Source of the DNA: Apostichopus japonicus
Lineage: Eukaryota; Echinodermata; Holothuroidea; Aspidochirotida; Stichopodidae
Assembly: GCF_037975245.1 (NCBI RefSeq)
Contig: NC_092563.1
Location: forward strand, 22,970,960-23,034,959
Reading direction: 5' to 3'
Length of the DNA: 64,000 nucleotides
A program made the translations under genes and the position numbers. Shown here piece by piece: positions 10,956 through 22,400 of this stretch. Numbering within the stretch: position 1 is the first letter of the stretch; each line of letters begins with the position of its first letter. The notes beneath the pieces were generated by a model, which was given only the letters and a program-made list of their open reading frames with translations, was not told the DNA's origin and ran no database searches.

Positions 10956-12845
10956 ATGGCAGACAGTTCAGACAGTGAAGATGACCAAGCACCTGGCTTA
11001 ACACCACTCGATTGCTCAGTATGCTGTCTCAAGCATACCGATCCCAAGGTGTTGCCTTGTGGACATAGCTTTTGCAAATCATGCATTGAAAAGCTAATTC
11101 AAGCAACTCCAGCCTCTTGTCCCGTCTGTCGTGCACAAATAATGGCACCTTCCTCGGACTCGCTACCCACCAACTTCACCCTTAAAGCCCTCATTGTGGA
11201 GGAAGAGAAAGATTATTCAGACATAAATAACAAGTCCAGACGACTGTTTGGTGATTGTTCTGCACACATGAAAACTTGCGACCAGTTCTGTAGGACGTGT
11301 GAACGACAGATATGCGAAGACTGCGTAAAAGACCAACACGCAGAGTCTGAGGAGCACGACATTGCACCGGTAGGAGCAATAGTCACACAGCAAAGAGAGG
11401 TCCTTGATGCCACCATGGCGGAGCTTCTTACAGTTACCGAACAACTAGCAGAAATTACCAACTTCACGTCTACAGTCGAAAAGAATTGCGAAGATCAGTT
11501 TCAAGATTTAATGAACGAAATAACTGACGCTGTGAACACGATTACACGAGAGACGAACGAAGAAGAGACAACTCTGAAACAAGCTGTACAACAAGAACGA
11601 AAGGGTGTCCGTCAATCGATCGCTCCAATGAAAAGCCTGCATTCCGAGATCGCTTTGCTGACAAATTACACCACAGATATCTGCATGTCCTTTCAGAAGG
11701 ACCTTCAGGAGGCTAATGTTTCCAAATTGAATGGGTTCAAAACTGTTACACAAAAGAAAGAGAACATTTTCAAAAATCTTGCTCATCTTCAGGCCCTGAA
11801 GAACGCCTTTACTGCTCGTGATCTACAGTTTCGATCCCAGTCGAAGTCATGTGTTGGTAAGCTGATTAGCTCTGGGTCGACTTTTTCAACGTACATGAAA
11901 ACATTTAAATTACCTGATGATGGGGACTCATGTGGAATTATATGGCCACATACACATTGGTTGATATCTGTTTCTTGCCATGTATCTAGTAATCACAATT
12001 TCGTTCAGTTATACAACTTTAACTTCTTACAAGATAATTGGGCAGTTGAAAAAGGTATTGACGAAGAATGGTTGACGATTACACCAAATTTATGTTCTGA
12101 TCGGCGTAACATGCTATCGTTAGCTTCTGGACAGATTCACAAGTTTACTCTTCCAACCTCAGACAAGGCGAAAGATGGCATTACATTGGTTGCTACTGCT
12201 TACAACCTTCCGGAAATCATCGGTATATCGTGGGATGAACAACGTAAAGGGTGTTACGCCTTGTTAGGAGATGGAAAGACGATACTCCATCTGGAGATCG
12301 AGAATAGCAAAGCTCCGAGGGAAGTAATGCAACTAACAGAGAGAGTGACCTTGAAAAGCTATACCCATATTCTACACGTACGTATGGACGGAAGCATGGC
12401 TGTATGTGACCACGGTAACCGGGTCATTCAGTTTTACCCTTCTCTGAATGGCGTAGGTCTTAGTAAGAAGGTAAAGGAACCTACTAACTACGCAGAAACA
12501 GCCGTACCATGGAGTGTTTGCACGAGGAACGAAGACACGCTATGGTACGTCCTGTGGGTGTACTGTTCTTGCAGCGAAAAGCTCGCCAAGGTGTTCGTCT
12601 ACGATGCTTCGTTCGAGTTAGTGGGGGAATTGTTGAAAGTTCAGATTAAAAATCAAGTGTCCCCGAAGGTGCCAGGTTTTAATTTTTCGTTGAGCCAGGC
12701 TCAACAGCAAGAAAAACGAAAGGTAAGGCCACATACACCACCAAGTCCTACAGATCCATCAACGACGGAAGCATCATTTTGTTTTCAAGGGGAATATATC
12801 GCTGTAAAGTTAGAAAACAAAATATACGTTTATCATATCGGATGA
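10956..12845 (+). CDS. TRIM-type RING/B-box coiled-coil protein, probable E3 ubiquitin ligase
   Basis: An intact 629-residue one-exon frame. Residues 20-58 form a C3HC4 RING finger (C20, C23, C35, H37, C40, C43, C55, C58). Residues 101-134 form a B-box type 2 (C101, H104, C112, C115, C120, C123, H128, H134). A charged, Gln/Glu-rich stretch at about 138-290 is the expected coiled coil. The remaining 330 residues look like beta-rich repeats (patterns such as VFVYDASFELVGELL and the final KIYVYHIG) but I recognise neither SPRY nor NHL. By family knowledge the RING recruits an E2 and the protein would act as a dimeric cytosolic ubiquitin ligase; the target is unknown. The start sits just after a likely splice acceptor, and the Ser/Asp-rich N-terminus before the RING is normal. 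It lies in unique DNA between the two duplicated IST1 tails and runs opposite to IST1. Many invertebrate deuterostomes have expanded sets of such genes, so a one-to-one name is not justified. Confidence 0.9.
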   Translation: MADSSDSEDDQAPGLTPLDCSVCCLKHTDPKVLPCGHSFCKSCIEKLIQATPASCPVCRAQIMAPSSDSLPTNFTLKALIVEEEKDYSDINNKSRRLFGDCSAHMKTCDQFCRTCERQICEDCVKDQHAESEEHDIAPVGAIVTQQREVLDATMAELLTVTEQLAEITNFTSTVEKNCEDQFQDLMNEITDAVNTITRETNEEETTLKQAVQQERKGVRQSIAPMKSLHSEIALLTNYTTDICMSFQKDLQEANVSKLNGFKTVTQKKENIFKNLAHLQALKNAFTARDLQFRSQSKSCVGKLISSGSTFSTYMKTFKLPDDGDSCGIIWPHTHWLISVSCHVSSNHNFVQLYNFNFLQDNWAVEKGIDEEWLTITPNLCSDRRNMLSLASGQIHKFTLPTSDKAKDGITLVATAYNLPEIIGISWDEQRKGCYALLGDGKTILHLEIENSKAPREVMQLTERVTLKSYTHILHVRMDGSMAVCDHGNRVIQFYPSLNGVGLSKKVKEPTNYAETAVPWSVCTRNEDTLWYVLWVYCSCSEKLAKVFVYDASFELVGELLKVQIKNQVSPKVPGFNFSLSQAQQQEKRKVRPHTPPSPTDPSTTEASFCFQGEYIAVKLENKIYVYHIG

Positions 12846-13202
12846 GTTTAAACTCGTATAGATCAGGTTATTGTTACGTCCTCATACTTTCTGCTATAGG
12901 CCTATTGTAATAGGTCTTACTGTTTTCTTCTTATTTTAATAGTTCTTAATGTGGAATAAGGATATTTCGCAGATAGGCAAGGGGTGAAGGCATTCATAAT
13001 ATTTCCAGCTGTATTTAGGAGGTTATTTTCAACGACATATTTGTATTGACAAAGAAGCATGAACATAACGATATTTTTAGCATTCATTTCAAGTTCAGGG
13101 TTGTGTCTTTCCCAGAACATTAGACTCATCATGATATCTTAATTTTCTACAGCTCGTTTCATTCTTCGTGAAACGATTTTCGAATGATACCTTTATTTCC
13201 TT
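12846..13202. other. TRIM 3' flank up to the right duplicate
   Basis: Non-coding. I see no clear AATAAA close to the stop codon and no repeat; the right copy of the segmental duplication begins at 13203 as judged from the window edge. Confidence 0.4.
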
Positions 13203-13799
13203 GCTGTCAAATCGTTATGTAGCTTTTCCCTATCAACGCCTGTCCCAGAGTTCGATTCCTAAATAAATACAGTGGATACATATCGTTATTAATAACCTTT
13301 ACATTGAGAGAAAGGAAAACAATTAAGCTGCGATGTAGTATATGGGAAGATTTGTCCTAATTGTTTTGTTTTTAGGGGGGGGGGGTGCAAATATCAAAGT
13401 GTTATGAAGCATATATCACTTCTTACTAGAATTAATCAAGATCCGAGAGCTGGTACCTAACTCTTGTACTCCCATTTACCACTGCAAGCGGATCTTCTTC
13501 AACCTCTGGAACCTGGAAGGAATGACAATTTGTACATCGAGAATGTTGCCTTATTTTAGTTTTCAAACGCCTAATCAATATTCTTTAATTGTTCTTTATC
13601 ATTCAAAGAGTTGTCGCTGTTTTTTCATATTTCATATTTCAAAATATAACCGGCAATCATTTCACCTAGCATTACTGACATGAATTAAAGCCTAAGACAA
13701 GGTGATGTTTGAAAATAGCCTCTACTCTCTACAATTGTAAATGGTACGAACATGTAATTGTGATGTCACCGATTCGATGTAGGTGTACCCCTTACCCTA

Positions 13800-16700
13800 T
13801 AGAGGTACCAAATGTACAGACGCCTCTAAGCAAATCGACGGAGATAGTTTTTAAAACAAATCTAAGAACATTTTGCTATTCCAAAGACTTTAAACCAAAT
13901 AAAACTTGTATTATTGTGTCGATTCACTCTTTCTGCCGAAAGATCAATATTCACAGATAAAAAGTAAGTAGCCTGAAGTCTTCACTTCACTAATTTAACT
14001 TCGCTTGGCTTCTGTTACGCTCCGCCGTAAGTCACTATAACATAATAATATTTGTTTAGTGACACTACATTTATGTATAGGTAAATGGTCTGAAATATAG
14101 TAACACTGCATTGGATAGGAACTTGGTTCTTTAGAAACAGCGATTGGACAAGGTGAATCCATGACGTAACAACCAAACTAGCTCGTACTTTTTAACCCCC
14201 AACCTCCACGTGGGCTGATGTGGTAACGGATTGGGCATTTGATATCACTCGTTTGGGGTTTTACAATATAGGTGTACATAAACATGATGTTGAATTAACC
14301 CGATGCGAGTTTCCTGAAACTATGCAGACACACTGTTAAAGAAAAACATAAATTAAAGGTGAAATATTGATTTAATATAACTGTAAAACGCCGTTTAAAC
14401 ATAACTCATTGTAATGACATGGAATTTTGGTATTAAGATACTTCAGTGAGTAAACACTCTTTCTGTTTCACAATCGGACTTTTCCAAAACTCTATAAATA
14501 GATTCGACTGCTTCTCTTAATTTATTTTAATTAACCCGATGAGAGTTTCCTGAAGTCTGAAAACCGTTGCTACGTATAACAATTTTTAAATTAATTTTTA
14601 GGAAGTTTTTTATGCATGGGTGTGATCATAGCAGTATCAAACATTAGCCATAGCTTTTATCGTGAGGCGAAGTGTTTATTAGTTTAAACTTTAAGCAACA
14701 TGATATAATGTAAGTTGCAGCATGGTGCATGCAAGTCCATACTTATGACATGCTGCAGACATTTCATCAAACAAAAATATAGTTGTAAATTGCAAGAAAT
14801 GTGTGTGATGAAGTATGTGATATGGTAAAAACACACATGGAATTCTCTCGCATGTAAATTGAAAATAGAAATGACAAAAAAAACACAAAGGTCTATCACA
14901 CCAAGCTAAACTATGCAGACACATTGTTAAAGAAAAACGTAAATAAAAGGTGAAATATTGATTTAATATTACTGTAAAACGCCGTTTATACATAACTCAT
15001 TGTAATGACATGGAATTTTGGTATTAAGATACTTCAGTGAGTAAACACTCTTTCTGTTTCACAATCGGTCTTTTCCAAAACTCTATAAATAGATTGGACT
15101 GCTTCTCTTAATTTCTTAATGCACAACATTCTTAATGCACTTCTCTTAATTTCTTAATGTATTCGCATATATATTAACCAACACATGGACATCCGGAACG
15201 TATTGTATCGTTCAAGGAATATTCCAGTCTCGGATGTTTATTGTGTACGAAGAAGTTTAGAAATTTGCTGCAACTTCTGAACTAACTTACTTCACGGAAA
15301 TGAAACACCATCATATGAATTAACTTTCGTTGTAGAAACTGTGGTGTTCATATCGGGCAATGTTTAAACGACAAACGGCACAAAACGTTATCATATTATG
15401 CTTACAATTTTCTGTATAGGCTGCTTGGAAATAGAATTGATCAGTATAGGTACAAAATGTGATCACAATATATTTAATTGTTCTTTCATAGACTTGTTAA
15501 TTAGTTAACTGTAAACTGTGACGGTAATTTTTTTAGAGCCTATAGCAACCATTGAAAACGATCACATTATAATTTTTAAAGTTAGATATCAAACCGACTG
15601 TTGCAGATTTTCTTGAGGAAAGGAACCAACTATCTGGTAGTGTTTATACTCCACTTAACAATGTCTCCTAATCCAGGATTAGGCGTGAATAAAATGAAAC
15701 TGTGCCATTATGTTGTGACTATGGCTAAAAATAAGTATACGGTGGAGACAGTCCCTGTGTCTATTTGTAATTACCATGAAACTGTGAGGTGTTGTTACTA
15801 CGTTTTCAATTGAGGGGCCAAGGGCAGTGTCGGGGTGGGAAGGGAAGGTGGTGTACGAATGATCTGAAACTTATGACAATGTTGAAACTTTAAGTTCTTC
15901 TGCTACAGCTTTCTCAAAGTTACTCCATTTCCTTGTAAAATGTACACCTCTCGCAAAGTAAAATTTATTTATTTATTTATTATTTATTATACAAAATTTC
16001 TGTGCTTTCTGTGCTTTCTGCAGAAAATTGGTAGATATCAGGCTTTGAACACTGGTTGGGAATGAGTCTATGATGTATTTGCTGATTTATTGAATACATT
16101 TCCTTGACATTTCCTTAAGTGTGCCCTGTTTTGCATTGTAACAAACAATTGTGTATATTAAGCTCTTTTCTTTGAATTTGATTTCCAGTGTGTCACGGCC
16201 TACGCTAAGAGCACAAATTTTCAAACACAAGAAAGAGTCTTTCATCAAAAAAATGAGATGCAAATTTGATAAGAATATCATTTATTTTCATACCGTTGTA
16301 TACATAAAAGTGTGAAAATATTTCTCCTTTAATTATAAAAACAGAATTTTCAGCTTCCCGTTAGACTAAATACAGTTAGCGCTATATACACTACGTAATC
16401 AATAATCAATATTTTCTTAGAGACCTTTAGTTTCAAAACCGTTACAACCGATATCACCAGATATGCCGTCACTGTGATAAGTCGGCAAGCTTAGAACATC
16501 ACGAGATAAAAGTGGATATTTTTAGGTTTATCCAGCTTTTACTGTAACTGTTTCCAGCTTACCACATAAACATTTTAACACTGATGATTTTGCTATTTTC
16601 TCTTCTCTTATCGTTGTTACAACAAAGATATGTCCTCTGAGGTTTTCTCTTATGAGCCAAGCTTTCCTCTCTTCAACACATGAAAAGCTCTGCAGGTGAA

Positions 16701-19050
16701 AAAGTTTGGAGGAAGTCCCATAAGATTTGAAATGAGAACATCATAGTTGCAATATTATGAAGGAAAAAGAATATTTCAATATTTTGTGTACATGGGCCAT
16801 TAGAGAAACACATCAAGAAAGAACATCCTTGTGTTCTAAGTCTAACAAGTGAAAAGAAAATATTTTAAAAATAAATTGGACACTGACATTAATAAATTAA
16901 TTCTAAGATAAATAACATACACTACCGACTATATTCATATCAAATGTTTATTTGATTTAACAAATCTATTATCATGTGGAGACATGGTTTGATTTGTCTT
17001 ACATGCAGTTCAGTGTTAAGGTTGCTAGTTAGATGAAAAGAATCAATCATTTCTACTTCTTGAATTATAGAAAGCAAGCACTAACAGAACACTTACATAA
17101 CATTAACAGAGGGCTGCATAGGAGATTTTAAACTGTGAAAGAAGAAATTGATGACGAAGAGTGGAGTCCCAACATGAGATGAACTGGTCTCGTGCTCTTC
17201 TAACAAGGATATCTGTTTACATTATTATTCTGGTCGACCCCTATTTATTTCCATTACATTTAGTACTTTCCTGTTCCCCTTCATAACCAAAATGTCCCAG
17301 GTGTTTTTCCAAATGTGTACAATATAAAAATTAAACTAATAATCATAGATCATGTGTCGCTTTTTCAGCAATATTCAAGTACAATTGAATTAAGCAATCA
17401 ACAGAATCATGTTCAAAACATTGCTTGCGTATTACAAACTTGACAAAAGTCTAGAAATTTCAATTTTACGTAATGACTTTTACAGAGAACGGTTAACATT
17501 AAGAGATTGTTACACAGATTATTGTAGAAAGGCTTTAGATAGTTGCTTTAATAGATGCTAGTTGTTATTTATTTGTTTCTTATCACAAAGAACGTAATTG
17601 ACCAGAATGTAACACAAGTCAAACTAAAGTAACCAATCAAACATTCTCAGTCTGTACACTTGAAAGAAAAATTTTCACTTCATTACAATCATGGAAAAGA
17701 AAATTTTCCTCAAATTAAAAGCAAAACAATTACACTTCTTTAGCCTAGAATGCAACCTGTATTCAACTAAGTAAATCTATATATGAGTACACAAACCCAA
17801 ATCGCGGTTTTACACAAAACCCATAGTACATAAACCAACATTACAGTGTAAAAGCCGATAGTGAGTGTATGATGATAATAGTGAAGGTTAGAATTCCAAA
17901 ACATCCATCATAAAGCTTGCAAATGAAGAAGAAATGATAGGAAAATGGCTATGTGGCTATGATGAATGGAAACATCTTCTTAAACTGGTTTTTGGAGACC
18001 AAAACTATCCTTTGACAGCCAGTCATTCACAGGACATGTGTTTACATGGATATCTATACAGATAATCAACCTGTCTATGAAGATGTCTCCAATTATAACA
18101 AAATTTCTTTACAGAATATGCAACGTTTCTTTGTGTTATGTTATTACAACAATCACACAGCACTGTTGTTAACTAATGAAAGAAACTTTGAGGTTATGTT
18201 CTTGTTAAATAAATTTGATGTAATAGTATGGTGTAGAAAGCATGCAAGAAATGCTATAATATCTCTACATGTATGCTAGTCAAAAGATAAGTATTACACT
18301 CTTACTATTCACACTATTTCACACAATGTAGCTAGCAAGATCACTTGTAAATGTGATGCCCACATTTATCGCTGCAGAGAAGGAGTTCCATCATCTAACC
18401 TGCTGAAAATGTATTACCAAACAATCTGTTACAGGTGATCAATGTCCTAAGAAAAACCAACTAAGCTCACCAAATATAGCAATATACCATGTGTTATATA
18501 TGTTCAACATTTCAGTAGATAATTTACTTATTGAGTATAATTCCTCAGACTTTTTGGTTACTTTATCCGTTAATTGTCTAGCAGGGAATAATTATCCACT
18601 ACGGCATAGCAAAATGCCACAAAGAATGGGCAACTAGCTATATAAGCCCAAAGATGTAACCAGTCACACAGGAATCATTGTATTTCATATCATATCCAAT
18701 TCGGAGTTTGCACAACTGCCTCACCAAATTTTGACAGCAAATGAATCCCTGTATTGGGAACCAGCTTCACTTTCTCCTGCAATTCAAATGACTTGTCATT
18801 TCCTGTTATTAAATATTTTTAATTTCATTGATAAACTGATTGATGTATCCATCCAACAAGCCACTGAAACTTACAAATCGTTTTGTTGTTTACCACAAAA
18901 AAACTGTTATCTTCTTCAATGCATGAACTGAAACCAACATCCTTTATGTGACCAAATTGACAAGAAAAGCCAAAATAAGAAACAGGGCCAATTTTTGAGA
19001 TAATATATACACAACACCAAAGAAAACAGAACTTTTTACTTTTCTCTTGC
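13800..19050. other. Non-coding part of right duplicate
   Basis: Downstream of IST1 in the direction of transcription. No exon is recognisable. Apart from the direct repeats at 14317-15113 and a ttta-rich patch near 15965 I see only diverged duplicate sequence. Confidence 0.5.
14317..15113. repeat. Two 207-bp direct repeats 590 bp apart
   Basis: 14317-14523 and 14907-15113 share aaactatgcagacaca, then gtaaaacgccgttta, then the stretch ending gactgcttctcttaattt, with few mismatches. The left segmental copy has a single equivalent near 2090-2190, so this repeat arose after the large duplication or was lost there. Confidence 0.85.
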
Positions 19051-19052
19051 TT

Positions 19053-19058
19053 TTTATT
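19053..19058 (-). promoter_or_regulatory. Candidate IST1 polyadenylation signal
   Basis: AATAAA on the minus strand about 215 nt past the IST1 stop codon. The same hexamer is kept in the left duplicate at about 5873-5878. It is the first good signal downstream of the stop; the true site is not proven. Confidence 0.45.
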
Positions 19059-19272
19059 TCAACTACTCTACAGCTAAAAGTTCTCTTTGTGTAAAGTTAA
19101 TCTGTCTATACCACTTACAAAAAATAATATCAACAAAATGGAGACGTTACCACAAAAGAGAGAGCGTGAATGGGTTGGGGCGGGGCTGGACAAGCATCTC
19201 AACAATAATCCGTAAATGAGCCAAGGTATTGCAATGTCATCGATTTGTCACGTCTACGCTGGCCTAAACCTT

Positions 19273-19493
19273 TTACTTTTTCTTCTTGAGATCTTCAAAT
19301 CTTTTGCTGAGTTCGTCAAAGTCCAGATCATCTCCGCCATCGTTGTGATTGGCTGACGGGGGAGCCTCTGAAGGCACTGATGGGAGTTCGGGTATCGTGT
19401 CGGCTGGTCCAGCTGCTGGAGGGGTTGGCATTACCCCTCTAGGCACAGGATGTGGTTTACCTGGGTCCATGGGTTGAGCTTGTGGTGGAGGAT
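19273..19493 (-). CDS. IST1: IST1 terminal exon with MIT-interacting motif
   Basis: 221 nt with the stop. Pro-rich sequence, TIPELPSVPSEAP (compare LPELPSVPDTLP in the human protein), then the MIM helix DDLDFDELSKRFEDLKKKK at the very end. Confidence 0.95.
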
Positions 19494-22400
19494 CTGTGTT
19501 CAGGAATACACAAGAAAATTAATTCAATATTTAATATGAATAATAGATCAAATTCCTGGTTTGTAATAAAAGAAAATGTGATGAGTTTCCAAATGACAGA
19601 AATATTCAAATGAACTATGGCAGTTTAAAAACTTTTGAAACCTTAAAAAGGGAATCCTTTTTGTCACATTTACGTTTATACAGCACCTCATGGTTCTAAA
19701 AAAAAAAAATCAATTTACTGATTTCATTTTACCTTCAAAGTTCTAAATAGTTGTCATTTTTTAATATTGAAACTCAGTAAGGGAAAGGCTCCAATACTTA
19801 CAGGCAGGATCGTTTGCTGCAAGGGAATACCTCGGAGGATCCTTTGAAGAGAAGAAATTCAAAATAACAGCTGCGATCGAGAGATATACATCAAACTCAT
19901 GAGATTTCCATAAACCATTTAATTGTTTAGTCACTATGACAGTGGCTTTAATATGAAAGTAATGAAACCATGCTTGAACAAAAGACCACATAGCAAGATG
20001 TCCATTTTTGTCTGATATGTTGATTTAATCTTGTCCGAAAAAAGCGTATCAAACATGATGGTACATACAAAGCAAGCAATTCAATAAAAATATTTTGCGA
20101 GGAAGTTTCCTGAATTTACTTTCAGACTAAAAAACGTTTTCAAGGAGACGACTAAAACCTATTAATAAGTTAATCAAGATGTAAGTGTACCTGGGGATAA
20201 CCAACAGGCACATTGGAGGGAAACCCAACTGCTCCTGGGGGTGCAGAGGCAGCAGGCTGCAAAAGCAAAAAGAAATGAAATGTCAAATTTTTTGCAAGGG
20301 GTGGAATTAAAGAAAAGTAACGAACGTTTGCATGCAATTGGGAAACATTAAAAAAAGTGTTCCTTCCTTTTCATCACACCATAAAACCATTACTTCCTAT
20401 TCATCACACCATAAAACCATTACTTCCTATTCATCACACCATAAAACCATTCCTTCCTTTTCCTCAAACAATAAAACCATTCCTTCCTATTCCTCAATTC
20501 ATAAAACCATTCCTTCCTTTTCCTCAATTCATAAAACCATTCCTTACTATTCATCACATCATAAAACCATTCCTTCCTTTTCCTCAATTCATAAAACCAT
20601 TCCTTACTATTCATCACATCATAAAACCATTCCTTTCTTTTCCTCAAACCATAATACTATTCCTTCCTTTTCCTCAAACCGAAAAACTTTCCTTCTTTTT
20701 CCTCAAATCATAAAACCATTCCTTACTTTTCCTCAAACCATAATACCATTTCTTTCTTTCCTCAAACCATAATACCATTCCTTCCTTTTCCTCAAACAAA
20801 AAGCCTTCCTTCCTTTTCCTCAAATCATAAAACCATTCCTTCCTTTTCCACAAAACATGAGACCACTCTGCCCTGCTCTAAATGTACCTCTCATATTCAG
20901 CCAGTTAGTGACTTTAATACTTGCAATCGGAAATATAGCAAGGAAAACACCACATTTTTTTTAAAACAAACAACGAAGTTAATAAGTATGCAACCTTCAA
21001 TACAGACAATAACCAAAAAGTTTCAGACAGGCTTAAACGGAATTAGCAACATAAATATAAGTAAGTCATGAACAGAAGACTGACTGGGAAATTATAAAAG
21101 AATTTTGAAAAGATAAAGGGAATGAATTCTTAACTAAAAAGGGACCTATTTAACCAGTATTTTCGTCACTGGTCTGAATAACATTTTGCTAAAGCTTTCA
21201 AGAAATGGATATAGAATGATTTCGAAAGATCAGGAAGTAGGCACACAGAGAGGTTATGATGTTAGCACTCTTGGTGTCTTTAGATTGAACTAGAAACTAC
21301 AATTAACTTGATCAAATGCCAACATATCTTGGTAGCAGTAACGCATACAAATTTGAAAAATAAAAAATTCCTTCAAAAAGCATACCATCCTCTACATCCA
21401 ACAATCGCCCATACAACTTTCTTTGTGTCCCTATTTTCGTTTTGAAAAATGTTTCCTAACATTGTACTTAACATTTTACTTTTTATCCAACATGTGATTA
21501 CTCTTTCTTTTCTTTCAGCTTTATCAATTCATTTCCAAACCATGTGTTCTTATCTTTGTTTACACTGTAAGGTTTAAATTTAAAAACAAAATATATAAAA
21601 TATGGGCAAAATGAGCAGAAAGAGCAAAATAACAGAGATACTGTAAACGTCTAGGGTTACCACATAAACTCTTTGCATAGAGTATTGTGTCACATGCTAT
21701 GAAGCAGTATAGTGTCTGTTTCAACTCTGTATTAAAGCACAGGAACTATATTCATTCTGTGAACATGGAATACCAAGCTGATACACAAATATTGATTGAT
21801 AATAACAATCGACATATATGATATTTTATGGCAATTGGCAACGATATAATTTATTACATGAACATGAAAACGAAAAATCTTTCTCATTAAAATCAATCGT
21901 AGAAAAGTCTCTATACTCTTCACATAAATGGCATCAAACTCCTTCAAGTCAGTTTTTCAATTTGGGTGAGTGACTGGCTTGACTTCCTTTTCAATTCCTA
22001 ATCACCAAGGTTAACAGACTTAAAAATGTCAAATAATTTACTACCATGAACTCTGGGGTAGTGGGCAGGGATGGGGGGGGACTAAGTCAACCATGTATGA
22101 TGATATGGTAACTTGGTGCATTCCATAACTTTGTGTACTGTGGCATACTTGTTTAGCTTCATTGATAAACACTGTTCCTGCCATGTTTGAAAGCCATATG
22201 ATAACCACGTTTTTCAAATAATTTAAATACACAGCCTCAACAAAATATGTTAAACATTAAGAGAAGGAAACATCAGGGTTCTTATTCTCAGATTCTTTAA
22301 CTTATGTAGTAAAAAGGGAATTTTTCCTTGTTTTGACTGAAGACCTTTACAAGAATAATCTCAACAGTGTTATCACATGCACAGACTGTGTAACTGGGAA

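Larger units (their letters stand above)
13203..20860. repeat. Right copy of segmental duplication
   Basis: Partner of 1-7500 in the same orientation, offset about 12.9-13.2 kb. It contains the functional IST1 exons 8-10 and a longer version of the 30-bp minisatellite. Similarity stops at the end of the minisatellite (about 20860), so the array may mark the breakpoint. Copy-specific differences include the internal direct repeat at 14317-15113. Confidence 0.9.

Noticed and set aside
20332-20772. Long + strand frame of 146 codons full of SSHHKTIPSFSS-like repeats, plus overlapping frames on both strands
   Set aside because: It coincides exactly with the 30-bp minisatellite in IST1 intron 7; the period is divisible by three, so frames stay open by arithmetic.
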